Positions 1-10,253 of a DNA stretch of 64,000 nt are shown here, piece after piece. Both the position numbers and the translations under genes were made by a program. Positions within the stretch are counted from its first letter, which is position 1; every line of letters begins with the position of its first letter. The stretch spans positions 620,001 to 684,000 of the forward strand of contig JAMWFC010000070.1 in NCBI GenBank assembly GCA_027475525.1. Direction: 5' to 3'. The notes beneath the pieces are model-generated. The model worked only from the letters and a program-made list of their open reading frames with translations, had not been told where the DNA came from and made no database searches. This stretch comes from Macrolepiota albuminosa. Taxonomy: Eukaryota; Basidiomycota; Agaricomycetes; Agaricales; Agaricaceae.

Positions 1-1
1 T

Positions 2-445
2 CCAGTCTCGTCCTCTGACGACCTCCTCACACCGTCTACCTACTTTCCTCTCCCATATCCCTATCCTGTGCCATATCCACCTTTCCACCCTCCACTCATC
101 TACCCTTATGAATTAGACCATGATTCTTCTTTTGACTCCTTTTCTTCCCTCCCATATGAGCCCCTGCCCTATTACGACGTTGAGAACTCGTCCGTCCCCG
201 ACGCCATAGAAGACACGTCGGACGACGAGTCAACCGACGCGCCTACCACGCCTTCTCTTGGTCGGTCAAGCAACTCTTTCGCCCTTACGGACTCGGCGTC
301 CTCTCAACCCGAGCAGAGCAGCCTGCGGCATCCTCACCCCCATGTCCATGTCGAGCCGGATGATCCCTATTTCTATCCATTCGAACTTGACCCTCTCCCC
401 TTTCCCCATGAACACCAGTCTTATAATAACTACCAAGAGTGCTAG
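2..445 (+). CDS. 3' end of an unidentified acidic, Tyr/Pro-rich protein (partial)
   Basis: The frame is open from the left edge to a TAG at 443-445, so this is the C-terminal part (about 147 residues) of a gene that begins outside the window. The visible part is low-complexity: Pro/Tyr-rich stretches (PYPYPVPYPPFHPP), a Ser/Asp-rich acidic block around DTSDDESTD, and a His/Pro/Tyr-rich end (HPHPHVHVEPDDPYFYPFEL). I see no domain and recognise no family. It looks like an intrinsically disordered tail of a regulatory protein, but that is inference. Coding is supported by the long open frame with no intron signals; the opposite strand is open only in short pieces. Confidence 0.55.
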   Translation, partial: PVSSSDDLLTPSTYFPLPYPYPVPYPPFHPPLIYPYELDHDSSFDSFSSLPYEPLPYYDVENSSVPDAIEDTSDDESTDAPTTPSLGRSSNSFALTDSASSQPEQSSLRHPHPHVHVEPDDPYFYPFELDPLPFPHEHQSYNNYQEC

Positions 446-693
446 TTGCTATGCTACCGTCTGTTTCCATCTCTTTATTTTTGCATCCCATGTCTTTCCA
501 TCTTTTGACCCCCTCTCTTGTCCATGATTATCCATTTCCACTCCTCCCAGTCCATCCATCCAGTTTATCTCTTTTCGTATGGGTCTTACCGTGTATTTGT
601 GACATAATCTGCTTTTCATAGACATAATGATTGAATTCTTTCCGAGTGCTCAGTGTCTGCCTATATATTCCGCTAGATCACTTCCGCGCAATC

Positions 694-1800
694 CTAGACT
701 ATCGGAATACCTGTCTGAGGGCTGTCTAAGTCTCCTTCCGGCAAACCTCTCAAACTGCCCCCAAAAACTTGTACTGCGAGGTTGTTGAAAGCAGTAGGCC
801 AGTGAGGTGACGGCGGAAATGGACGACATTCCAAAGTTGGGGCTAGCCAACACTGGTTAGTTTAATGCTATTTACTCTAAAAATGGAGCACATTATACCA
901 ATCGCGAGAAGGAACGGGGCCTTGGTTTCTAGCTTATGTTTGGGGCTACTAAGAGGGTGGTCACAGGGCCGAGTCTATGAGTCAAAAAAACACCCCAACA
1001 CACCTGTCAATATAGTCCATGAGGCGATTTGCGACAAGCATTAGGAACGGGATGTGCCGCCGGTTCCAGTTCGCTTTGATGACGTTTTCATACAGCTCCA
1101 TGTCGCAATGGGGCATGAAACAGAGTGTCGGCCGTTCAAGGGTGTATTTTCCGTCCTACACGGCAATGACACCACCAGAAACTATTTGTGAGTGATGATT
1201 GGTGATTGTGGGTCCCGAAAAAGAATGAAAGGAAGGATCCAAACGCCGGAGGTAAATAAAAAGAAAACCTACTTTATTTTCGGTGAGGACGTTCATGCGG
1301 AGTGCTCCGAGGAGCGCACAATCGTCTTCCGTAAAGACAGGATCGTATAGAAAAACCTTCTCAGGTTCCTAAAGGAAAAGGTTACTTGATGCAGAACCGA
1401 GGAGGGGGGCCGGGTGGGACTCGACTGCATCCACATACAATGTTAAGGTATTGACACGAGGCAAGAAGGAATGCGAGTTGTGCGCGTGCATTTGGCGACG
1501 CGCTGGGACTTCCGAGCCCGAGGCAGATTACTTCCTCGGGGAAAGCAAGTCCCACGAAGGACTCTGATAGAATTTCTATATAGTACCGGTACACGTTAGG
1601 TTCATGGACTTTGGGCGCGGGAGCGCAGGGACGGACGGACGTTGGCACTGCGATAACCAATCGTCCTGGCCAAGCTCATCACGAAGCCGCTGTACTATGA
1701 CAGATAAGGGCTGTTTTTCCCTCTGCGCTACTTTGGACCTGCGCTTCTTGCGGTTCACAGGGACAAAATCTGCATAGAACGAAGTCGAAGTGGAGGCCAT
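694..1800 (-). CDS. SRR1-like domain protein
   Basis: Spliced minus-strand gene. The N-terminus (ATG at 1798-1800) reads MASTSTSFYADFVPVNRKKR and continues with a short helical segment ending in DDWLSQCQ. The next exon carries the SRR1 signature EEVICLGLGSPSASPNARAQ followed by LAFLLASCQYLNI. The following exon has VFLYDPVFTEDDCALLGAL, then DGKYTLERPTLCFMPHCDME and LYENVIKANWNRRHIPFL. The last exon gives the typical end HWPTAFNNLAVQVF, with a TAG at 694-696. SRR1 proteins occur across eukaryotes (plant circadian regulator SRR1, yeast Ber1); the biochemical role is unclear. The junction near 1620-1660 needs a frame change of two bases, met by a short intron that I could not place exactly. Confidence 0.8.
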
Positions 1801-1948
1801 GTCAAGCGCTCCGATTCGGTCAACTCAAAGGTATGAGGCTTTCAAAATCAGCAAGTACAAACAACAAGCGAGCTGGTTCAGGTTCATACTGGGACAAAGG
1901 CAGGTTGCTTATTACATTTTTGTTTTTTTTTTTGCAAATTGGCAGTAA

Positions 1949-2697
1949 TCACAGGGTTTTGTGCGCCCACAGATCATCTCCGAGATACATGGCCAGTTCG
2001 ACTCCCACATCCTTGTTGATTCGCCGCATGTCTTCCGTCCCAAGCTTCAGCAACCCAACCCCCACCGCGTGATCTTTTCCCTCCGCATAGATCGCCACCG
2101 CTGTTCCCGCAGGCAGCGCTTCCTCCGCCGGCGGGAGCCACCCTCCCTTCGACGTCAGCCCAGGACACATCATCGGCGCACCAGCCAGCAGGTATCGTAT
2201 TGCGCCACGGTCAATGCCCACCTTCGGCAGTATATAAGGATCTAGAGCGCGGCTCAAGTCAGCGATCAACTCTACAATAGGAATCTGAGTATCGGAAATA
2301 AATGACATTTGTGCAACACCCAAAGGGTTGGGTAGAACGGTCCATCAAAGTGCTGTATGATCAGGGGCTCCCCGTGAAGACTGTATATTGATACGTGTTC
2401 TCTGCTGTGTGCACAGGCACCGACCGATGATCAGACAAATATGTAGAGCTCAAGAATTGTGCTCAGACGTACCACTTGACGTGAACAAGCCCCTCTTTCT
2501 TGGGCCAGAGCGCCTCAAGTGTCTCGGGCTCGATCTTCCATTGTGATAGAATCGCCGCACGAATCCCCCTCTGCACTGAGGTTTTGACGGGCGTTTGCCC
2601 CGCAATGTCACTTGAAGGGCTGAATCTGGCAGTGGCCGTGCAAGCATCAGATCAGAAACAGCAAAATGGAGCAGAACGGGCTCTACTTCTTGAACAT
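1949..2697 (-). CDS. TMA20: PUA-domain translation factor of the MCT-1/Tma20 family
   Basis: The tiny first exon encodes MFKK (ATG at 2695-2697). After an intron comes FSPSSDIAGQTPVKTSVQRG and a block ending ETLEALWPKKEGLVHVKW, the classic N-terminal domain of MCT-1/Tma20. The next exon ends FYPTLWVLHK, and the last one starts YPYILPKVGIDRGAIRYLL and contains the PUA core AGAPMMCPGLTS, ending LAMYLGDDLWAHKTL. The family binds the 40S subunit with Tma22/DENR and removes deacylated tRNA after termination (family knowledge). Length of about 180 residues is normal. The gene lies tandem to the SRR1-like gene and downstream of CRM1 on the same strand. Confidence 0.88.
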
Positions 2698-2966
2698 GAA
2701 AATCAGAGAAGAGGAAATATAGTAAAGATCCAAAACGAATCTAATCTAGTCATGATTTCCTGATTCATCAAAACGTGACCACGAGACTAGTCTCTTTGTT
2801 TGGATTCTACATTATTGTGCTAGTGTTACATATGATAGGAGCTCGAGAGCGACAAGAGCAGCATGAGATAAATGGAGAAAAGGGGGAGGGAAAGATGGAT
2901 CGATTTTACGAACGGATAGTTGTTATCGTGAGCAAATGCAAACGGTCCATAGATGAATCAGAAAAA

Positions 2967-5900
2967 TCATATATCCTCATCCTTGTCCTCAATTTGGTCG
3001 GGCTTGAGCATACCTGGAATCCGCATCGCCGCTTCCCGCTCCTCCTGGGCTTTCTTTTGCGATTCTAGCTCCTTTTCCTCCAGGTAAAGTTCAGCATTGT
3101 CCCCGGCCGAGAACTCCTTAAGCTGAATCAGGAAATCCCGAAGAGCCAGCTTAAATCGGTTGATATCATTGTGGTTTTCTCCCAAGGCGGTGACAAAGTT
3201 CACCACGTGAGTGCTGATAAGGTGTATAAATTGCCAAGACCTGCTTGCATTTAGTAGATAAGACTTACGGCTGGACATGCGGGAATGCATTCTTCAATAG
3301 GTTGGCGGTATACTCCCGCAGATAGGCGGCGTTTGAGGTCGTTTGCGATGGCTCGAACAATGGAGTCCCTATCGCGTTCGTTTCCACGAGCTGGAACATG
3401 CGAGCCAAAAGCACGCTTTGTAACTTGAATCCGCTCTTGTGATCCGTGTCAGTAAGAACAAAGAATGTATCTTGCACAATGCTGAGGAAATATTGCTGGA
3501 AAAAGGCATTGCTAACGGGCTCCGTCGCGCTTGAGAAATTGTTGACGACCTCAAGGGCCACTATGACGTGATAATGAGTACATGTCTAAAATGCAGCTGA
3601 AGCGAAACCACCCACAATTCAAACCTGTGTCGGCAATGTCACGCATCGTGTGTTTGATAGCCCAGATGATGCTGTCCATAAACAACTTGAACTGGCTCGG
3701 TGGGATTCCGAGTAGTGCTGTCAGTATAAGATTTAATGTCTGCAACACCACATCACAAAGACAAATGTACCAGGGAAGCAATTTAGGTTTATGGCACGGA
3801 GAAGTTTAAAGAAGCCGCCACGATGTTCGGGATACTCCGCGAAGTCTTGGTTAATCATGTTTAGCGTACACTCAAAGACAGCATCGAGTATGGCGGGGAC
3901 TTGTGGGGTTAAGAGGGACTAGCAAGGGAAATAACATTAGAAGCATGCCGGCAAGTAAGGTGCAAATCACTCACTCCCAAACGACCAATGATGGTGGCAA
4001 CTACATTCAAGACCTCTGCGTCTCTTGCCGCCGGAACATTACGATTGTAATCGCCAAGAACGGCATCAAGAAGGGGAGGCATAAAGTTCACATTGACGGA
4101 TTCAAGATCTTCCGCCTTTTTGATGTACGTCTCCATGAGCTTCAAAATCTCCTTTTTCACCGTGCGCAATTGGCGGATTTTCGGCGTTTTGGTAGCGATG
4201 AGACCTGACATAGAGATAGATACATAAATTGAAAGAACTCGTGAGCACGAAGAGCTGGAAATGCTCACCCTCTTTCGAGATAGTCTCACTGATTATCCCA
4301 CTAACGGCTTTGTACAAGCCCAGCATGTCCAGGAAGATCCTGCCTATCTGTGGGAGGTAGAAGCTGCCTATGGAAGTACATGCTGACACATTGGTCTTTA
4401 AGACGTTTGACAAAATCTTGATGTTGTCTGCACTAGCGAGCACATCCATGTTTTGCGCTGCCTGAGCCATCAGAGAGTCCCACTGTGAATAAGCGTGAGA
4501 AGTGTCAAAATATAACAGTACACAAAACAGTATACCGCATTATTTGGCAAGTCCATAAGTTTCGAAATGAGCTTTTCCTGCTGAGGTTTGTTGGGCTGAG
4601 CTGAAATCATGTAGCCAACTGCCTCGTAGAAAGTGTGGACCTAGCGATAAAAAGAGCTAGAGTAAGAAGTCCAGTAAAATAGGGAAGGCATGTGGAAATT
4701 ACTTGTTGAGGCGACAGATCTACAGTAATTCGATGAAGCATACGTAGTATTTCATCGATGAATGGTTCCTGCTCTCCAGATTGCTGCATGACGAAATGTC
4801 TCCGACACTTCTGCGCAATCTTGATGAAAGTATCGCACGCCATGTCCTGCACACCTATCAAGAAGATACATGAGGTACGTGTTTTATAAGAGTAAGACTG
4901 CGACACTAACCTTCGTGTGTCTCGTGCATAAACTCGAACAACTTGTTCACAACAGTTTTGAGGAATTTCCAATGTGCTTTGAGGAACCGAGGGTATTGTC
5001 CAACGATATACATGATGTCAGAAGCGACAACCGCCTTGTTGTCTTTTCCACGTTTGATTTCGCATAAACCAAGAAGATCCTTGATCACTGTGACCAAAAA
5101 GCGTTTCTCCGTCTCCTCGTCTGGCCACGTTTGATTTCGCATAAACCAAGAAGATCCTTGATCACTGTGACCAAAAAGCGTTTCTCCGTCTCCTCGTCTG
5201 GAAAAAGCACATGAAAGACGGTCAAACGAAAGTCAAGATAAGCACTCACTCATTGCGCCAGAAATAGACCCAATAGCCCAGCAGAGTGTGTTCAGATTGT
5301 TCCATGACCACTCTGACCCATCCACTTGTTTCGCTAGTTTCTCCGTCAGTATCGTTTCCGTGTCTGTCACATCCAGGTGGGTAAGATAGACAAGGAGCTC
5401 TCGCATCTGCTTGTAAAGAACAATTGTGTCGATCTCCTTCATGAACTCCCGAACGATCTCTCCTTCGTCATTCTCAACAATCAAGACCTAGTTGATTTGA
5501 GTTAAGTTTTGTATCTGTCAGTAGAAAAAATCAATCATACCTCCTCAGGTTTCACCATTCGTTCTATTACGACTAAACGCAGATTAGAAAGCACGTCGCT
5601 GTAGATGTTCTTCCTGAGGGACATTCCATTCAGCATGCTTGAAGCACCGCTACCGCCAAGGCTCAGACCCATGAGCAGGCCAGAGTCCCCAATAGGCAAG
5701 CTCTGAAGTTCCTCATAAAGTTCGGCAACGAGCTTGAGCCAGTATTCCAAGCAAATCTTGAAGATTTCCCGCTCGTCCACTTGCGATACTTTAACCATAT
5801 AAAGATGCGCATTAAGCAGCACATCGCGGTTCGCTTCAGTCTCAACAGCCCGAAGATGATTTGATAGGAAGTTGGCCAAAAACAGGGCGAGATTCAAAAC

Positions 5901-7143
5901 GAGCTCTTGGCCTGCATCCCCGGCATTCGCGTACGCTTGTGCGATATTCGTGCTTGGTGGAATCATGCGATTGACCGATGTCATTACCATTGCGAATAAA
6001 ATAACGAATTTGGGGTCATATTCCGGGCCAACATTAAGAGCAGCAATTTCGGCGAGACACTTGAGCGTGACATTGCGGAATTCCGGAGCTTCAAGGAACT
6101 GGAGAAAAGTAAAGTGAGCAAATCACGCATAGTGAAAACAGAACCACATACACGACTCAGAAGAAGATCTATTATTGTCGTTTCGAAGATGTATCCCAGT
6201 GGAATCCAATTCAGGAATTTGAGGAGCGTTTCCAATGTCGCCTTGATCAACGACGTTTTCTGGGCTTCTTCCAAAACCTCCGAACACAACTTGAAGATTT
6301 CCGAAAATTCACCACACATCTGGTTTTTAAGGTTTTTGATTTTGGTTTGTGTCATTTGTTCGGCTGAATAGTCAAAAATTTCCTCGGAAAGGAGCTTCAG
6401 GATGACCATATTGTTTTCGCAGAGCGAAAGATTAGTTTTGGAAGAGTCCACAAGTTCTGTGATGAAATTTGGCCAGTTATGAGGCCATTCTTGCTTGAGA
6501 ATCTGTGGGGGAACAGTTAAACTCGCTCAATACACCCAGAATAAGACGAACTTGAACCAGCGCTAGATTGAGCTTGTTGATGTAAGCCTTCTCTTTGCGC
6601 ATCGCGACTTCATCAGAGGCGACCTTGACGGTTACTCCAACAACAAAATTTCGAATGCCTATCAGGATCGGGTAAGCGCGAACGCAGGGTCAGCAGGAAC
6701 GAAGCGGTATACCTTGACGTTGGCCATCAGGCAGAGTCTTCCATCTCGTGTTGATGAGTTTTTCCAGAATCTGTAGGCCGATGTACTATTACAGATCGAT
6801 TGAGTGGATGGATGTAAACCAAAAAGGAGATCGAACCTTGGATTGAGGAAAAGAAGATCGTTCCAGAATATCTGGCACTCTTGTCCATGAGTCCGGATGA
6901 TCTTCCAACTGGGTGAGAACTTGTTGAGCTAATTGGCGCTAGATGGTACAGGAATCAGATTAGCGATTTCTCCCGGAAAAACGCGTAAACGGGTGCACCT
7001 CCTGTCCAGCGCCAGTGTAGAAGGACATTACAACCTTGTCCAACAAAGCGACGTCCAAGTCCCGCGAGAAATCGAGTATACCCTACGAAAATAGATGCTC
7101 AGTCATCCATGTATTAGGAGTACGATAAGGGTCTGACCTCCAT
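2967..7143 (-). CDS. CRM1: Exportin-1 (CRM1), nuclear export receptor
   Basis: A gene of many exons on the minus strand. The start [20 protein letters not shown] (first two codons separated by an intron; ATG at 7141-7143) and the end DKDEDI match exportin-1. In between are long stretches nearly invariant in the family: [97 protein letters not shown] and [23 protein letters not shown]1 carries leucine-rich NES cargo out of the nucleus with Ran-GTP. The cysteine that leptomycin B modifies is kept ([16 protein letters not shown], codon at 5062-5064). The exon holding it is interrupted by a 77-bp seam duplication (5048-5201), which breaks the frame in the assembly but probably not in the organism. 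The next gene, an oxidoreductase, is divergent, 245 bp away. Confidence 0.95.
5048..5201. repeat. 77-bp tandem duplication (assembly seam 1)
   Basis: 5048-5124 repeated exactly at 5125-5201. It lies in the CRM1 exon encoding the leptomycin-site region and shifts the frame. Confidence 0.95.
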
Positions 7144-7388
7144 GATGGCAGGACAGATGAATTAAGATTATCCAGCCTACGCCTATAGAGTATGAAATAC
7201 GGTAGGAAATGTGGGGTCGCGAAACGCGTTCACGTCGTGGTATAAGCTGGGCAAAGGGCCAAAGTTGTGGATTCCAATATCATCGACGCATCACGTGATG
7301 TATTGTCACGGAGTTACGGCAGAAGCGCTGGTTGACGTCAACTGTGAGACTTTGAACAAGAGGCTCGGCCCTTCTGCCCTTTACCACC
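7144..7388. promoter_or_regulatory. Divergent CRM1/oxidoreductase promoter region
   Basis: 245 bp between two divergent start codons. It contains ACGCGT at 7224-7229 (MluI cell-cycle box consensus) and the 12-bp perfect palindrome CATCACGTGATG at 7289-7300, whose core TCACGTGA is the preferred half-site pair of bHLH factors of the Cbf1/USF type. Binding is inferred from consensus only. Confidence 0.4.
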
Positions 7389-8708
7389 ATGGTCGACCTT
7401 CCAAAGACACAGCGCGCATGGATTGTCGAGCGCACGGGTTCTCCAGCAAAGGCGCTCTCTCTCAGGTCAGATTGGCCTGTTCCTTCTCAGCTCAAGCCCG
7501 GAGCAGTCCTTGTCAAAGTCCAAGCAGCCGCCCTCAATCCAGTGTGAGTTTCACCGACAATCATTCGACCTTCTCCGACCTTGTGTGTCTCAGTGGGTAT
7601 AAACTTATGAAGTTCTTGCCTACCTTTGCGCACTCTGGACGACCTCTTCCCGCAGAACATGATCTAGCTGGAGAAATCGTCGATGGCAATGGCACACGGT
7701 TTTCTGCTGGTGATCAGGTTTTTGGCTTCATCTCTGTCGGTAAGTTGCGTGGTGTATCATGTGTTCCTTCTGTTTCTGAAGTCCTGAAGAACTCTCACAG
7801 GTCATTCGGCAAGGTGCCCTCACCCAATATGTTAGTATGCCTGCAGACAACCTTGTCATTCGACCTCCCCATGTATCACCTGTAGAAGCTGCTGGCATAA
7901 CCTTAGTTGCAGAGACTGCTTATGAAGGACTCATTGATATCGCGAAGCTCGAGGCAGGTCAGAGCGTTCTGATCAATGGCGGAAGTTCTGCCGTCGGTGC
8001 CTATGCCATTCAAATCGCGAAGGCAAAAGGCGCCAGGGTAGTTGCAACCGCATCTGGAAAGAACGAAGCCTTTGTTCGCAAGATGGGTGCCGACGAGGTT
8101 TGTTCTACAGTTCTCTCTCTCATGATATCATTCTGCAACAAGTCATAGTTCATTGATTACACGAAATCCCCTCTTCACAAGTACTTGCAAGCCAATCCTC
8201 CGACACCAAAGTTTCACATCATATTAGATGCCGTTGCCTTGACCGATATTTCTCTCTACTCACACAGTCCTGCATACTTGGCTCCGAATGGCATCTTTCT
8301 TTCCACTGGCCCAATGCCCAAGAGCTTTTCTCCACCAGAGCTTTGGAAAATACTCACCACCATATACTCGGCGTACCTAAGACCTGGCTGGCTCGGTGGC
8401 GTCAAAAGGCGTTATAAGTACGTTCGTTGAGTCATCTTCTTGGCTTGTCTTGATAAGAACGCGTTATTAGGATCTACATGCTGGCTCACAAGAAAGAAAG
8501 ACTGGAAGCCATACGACAAATGGTTGCGGATGGTACATGTCGCCAGTCCTCATCCACACAACCTCGTCTGAGTTTTTTTGCAGGTTCTATCACTCCTCCA
8601 GTGGACTCGGTCTATGAGTTTGATGATGCCTTGAAGGCCTACGACCGACTTATGTCTCTACGTGCAACAGGAAAGATCGTCATCAAAGTTGACTCCACCG
8701 TGACTTGA
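7389..8708 (+). CDS. Zinc-independent MDR-family oxidoreductase (quinone reductase-like)
   Basis: Spliced plus-strand gene starting MVDLPKTQRAWIVERTGSPA (ATG 7389) and ending GKIVIKVDSTVT (TGA 8706-8708). The GroES-like half has VLVKVQAAALNPVGYKLMKF, AEHDLAGEIVDGNGTRFSAG and DQVFGFI. The nucleotide-binding half has the Rossmann signature INGGSSAVGAYAIQIAKAKG followed by ARVVATASGKNEAFVRKMGA. The structural-zinc cysteines of true alcohol dehydrogenases are absent, as in quinone/enoyl reductases of the MDR superfamily. About 350 residues in five or six exons. The C-terminal motif SVYEFDDALKAYDRLMS is typical. The substrate cannot be predicted. It shares an intergenic promoter region with CRM1, which carries an ACGCGT box and a perfect CATCACGTGATG palindrome. 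Confidence 0.85.
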
Positions 8709-9136
8709 TATCAACTAGGGTTGCATATCACCTCTCAATCAGATAATCCACGGCCTAAGACCGCTCATTGTCGTGTATGGTAGTTGCACACGAGTTACAC
8801 CTCATTATCTGCAAGCTACCAGGGAATATGTATTGTTTATAGAGTCTTAGGATGAAGCTATCCACGCGCTCGTGTCGATCAGCCTTCCAGATCATGCTTT
8901 AAACTCTCGACAAACAGACATTAGCTATAAGCACTGAAAGACAACATGTATTGCATGCGCTTTTGCCTCGAGTACATGAATACTTGTCGTCAGTGTGCAA
9001 CTTAAAAATCGTGCAGCACACGTTGGAGCGTGTGAAATGAAATCGTTCCTAAGCTTCTTTATCCAGATAGTCACATCACGTGGCGTTCACATTAAACGCG
9101 ATCACGTTCTAACGGTGACTTCTCAGCAGCGCCAAA
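8709..9136. other. Intergenic region, no gene seen
   Basis: 428 bp between the oxidoreductase and SPC24, both on the plus strand. It should contain the first gene's 3' end and the SPC24 promoter. A TCACGTGG element lies near 9076 and two ACGCGA half-boxes near 9097-9110. No RNA gene is visible. Confidence 0.4.
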
Positions 9137-9940
9137 ATGTCTATCGATGTGTACGAAGCAATGTACGAGTCCTTGTCGCAGTTCAACACCAATGACCTGC
9201 TTATTCAACCCAATTAGAAAAGCCATATGTGATATGCTTCCAATTATCGACCCTGAGGAAGATTACTTGACCATTGTCGCGGCCGAGGATAAAATATCCG
9301 CAACGGAATCACGGAGGAAGAAGGAAATAGAGGAGGCTCAGGGAAACATGAAAGGCGAGCTGCACTCCCATACTTCGAGGCCCTATGTACTTGAACGAAA
9401 CATATCTGGACAGCAATCGTGAAGCAACTGGAAGCATCTCGAATATCATCCAAGCGCCCTGCATCCGTCCCTTCAGAACAGGCGCATGCTAAGGCGCTCA
9501 ATGAACTTGACAGGATGAATCTCGATCTTGTGAAGTCTATAAGTGATACCGAGAGCCTTGTGGCGAGCCAAGAGGCCGAACTCGCAAGACTTAAGGACGA
9601 GACGCGCCGATTGGAAGAATACGACCCTGCTTTGGAACATCAGAAAGAACTCGATGGTTCTGCGTGAGTTGCAGTCCGTCGTGAATCAATCCTGAAACTC
9701 ACAGAAGGTAGTCTGCGGTTGCGAATGTACGAAAAGTTGGGATTTGAACCTGTCTTCGATAAGAAAGGTGTTCTGGTGAAGATGCTTGTCCATAGTACGG
9801 ATTCGCTCTCTGCAATCTATGGTCAAGTGCTCAACTAATCTGCAGGTGCCCAGTCCGGCGACCTCCACATGGTTCCAATGGATGAACAAAAGGGAAACTT
9901 TGAACAATCTCGATTGCTTTGGAAACTTGCCTCATCATGA
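9137..9940 (+). CDS. SPC24: Kinetochore protein Spc24 (Ndc80 complex subunit)
   Basis: Start ATG at 9137. Exon 1 encodes MSIDVYEA. Intron 1 (9163-9217, 55 bp, GT..AG) removes an otherwise in-frame TAG. Exon 2 encodes KAICDMLPIIDPEEDYLTIV and AAEDKISATESRRKKEIEEA. Intron 2 (9355-9413, 59 bp) appears to be a GC..AG intron. Exon 3 is a coiled coil (ELARLKDETRRLEEYDPALE). The globular end has LRLRMYEKLGFEPVFDKKGV, then SGDLHMVPMDEQKGNFEQSR and LLWKLASS, the fold that pairs with Spc25. About 200 residues, normal for the family. The Spc24/Spc25 head anchors the Ndc80 complex to the inner kinetochore. Identity rests mainly on the C-terminal pattern. Confidence 0.8.
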
Positions 9941-10253
9941 TAGTACGGATACAAGATAATATATATCACTCCCACATCTCTCTTTTTTTCTTGGTGGTAT
10001 CGCTGCGGGCCGTAGACAGTTCACATAGTCAGCCTCTACGGTCCAGGATAGTGCGATTTCTCGCGGTATCGGTCGTCGTAACTCAGCATTAGGGCCACCG
10101 CTGTGGAAATGCATTTACGCACTCTGTAGGGCTCGATTTTACCCAATACCCACTAAAACCACAGCAATTTTCCTCCATTGTCTGAGCGGTCGAAGTCGCG
10201 CAGACATCTCTTACCCAATGTATTAGTAATTTGTATCACTATCCATTATTTCC

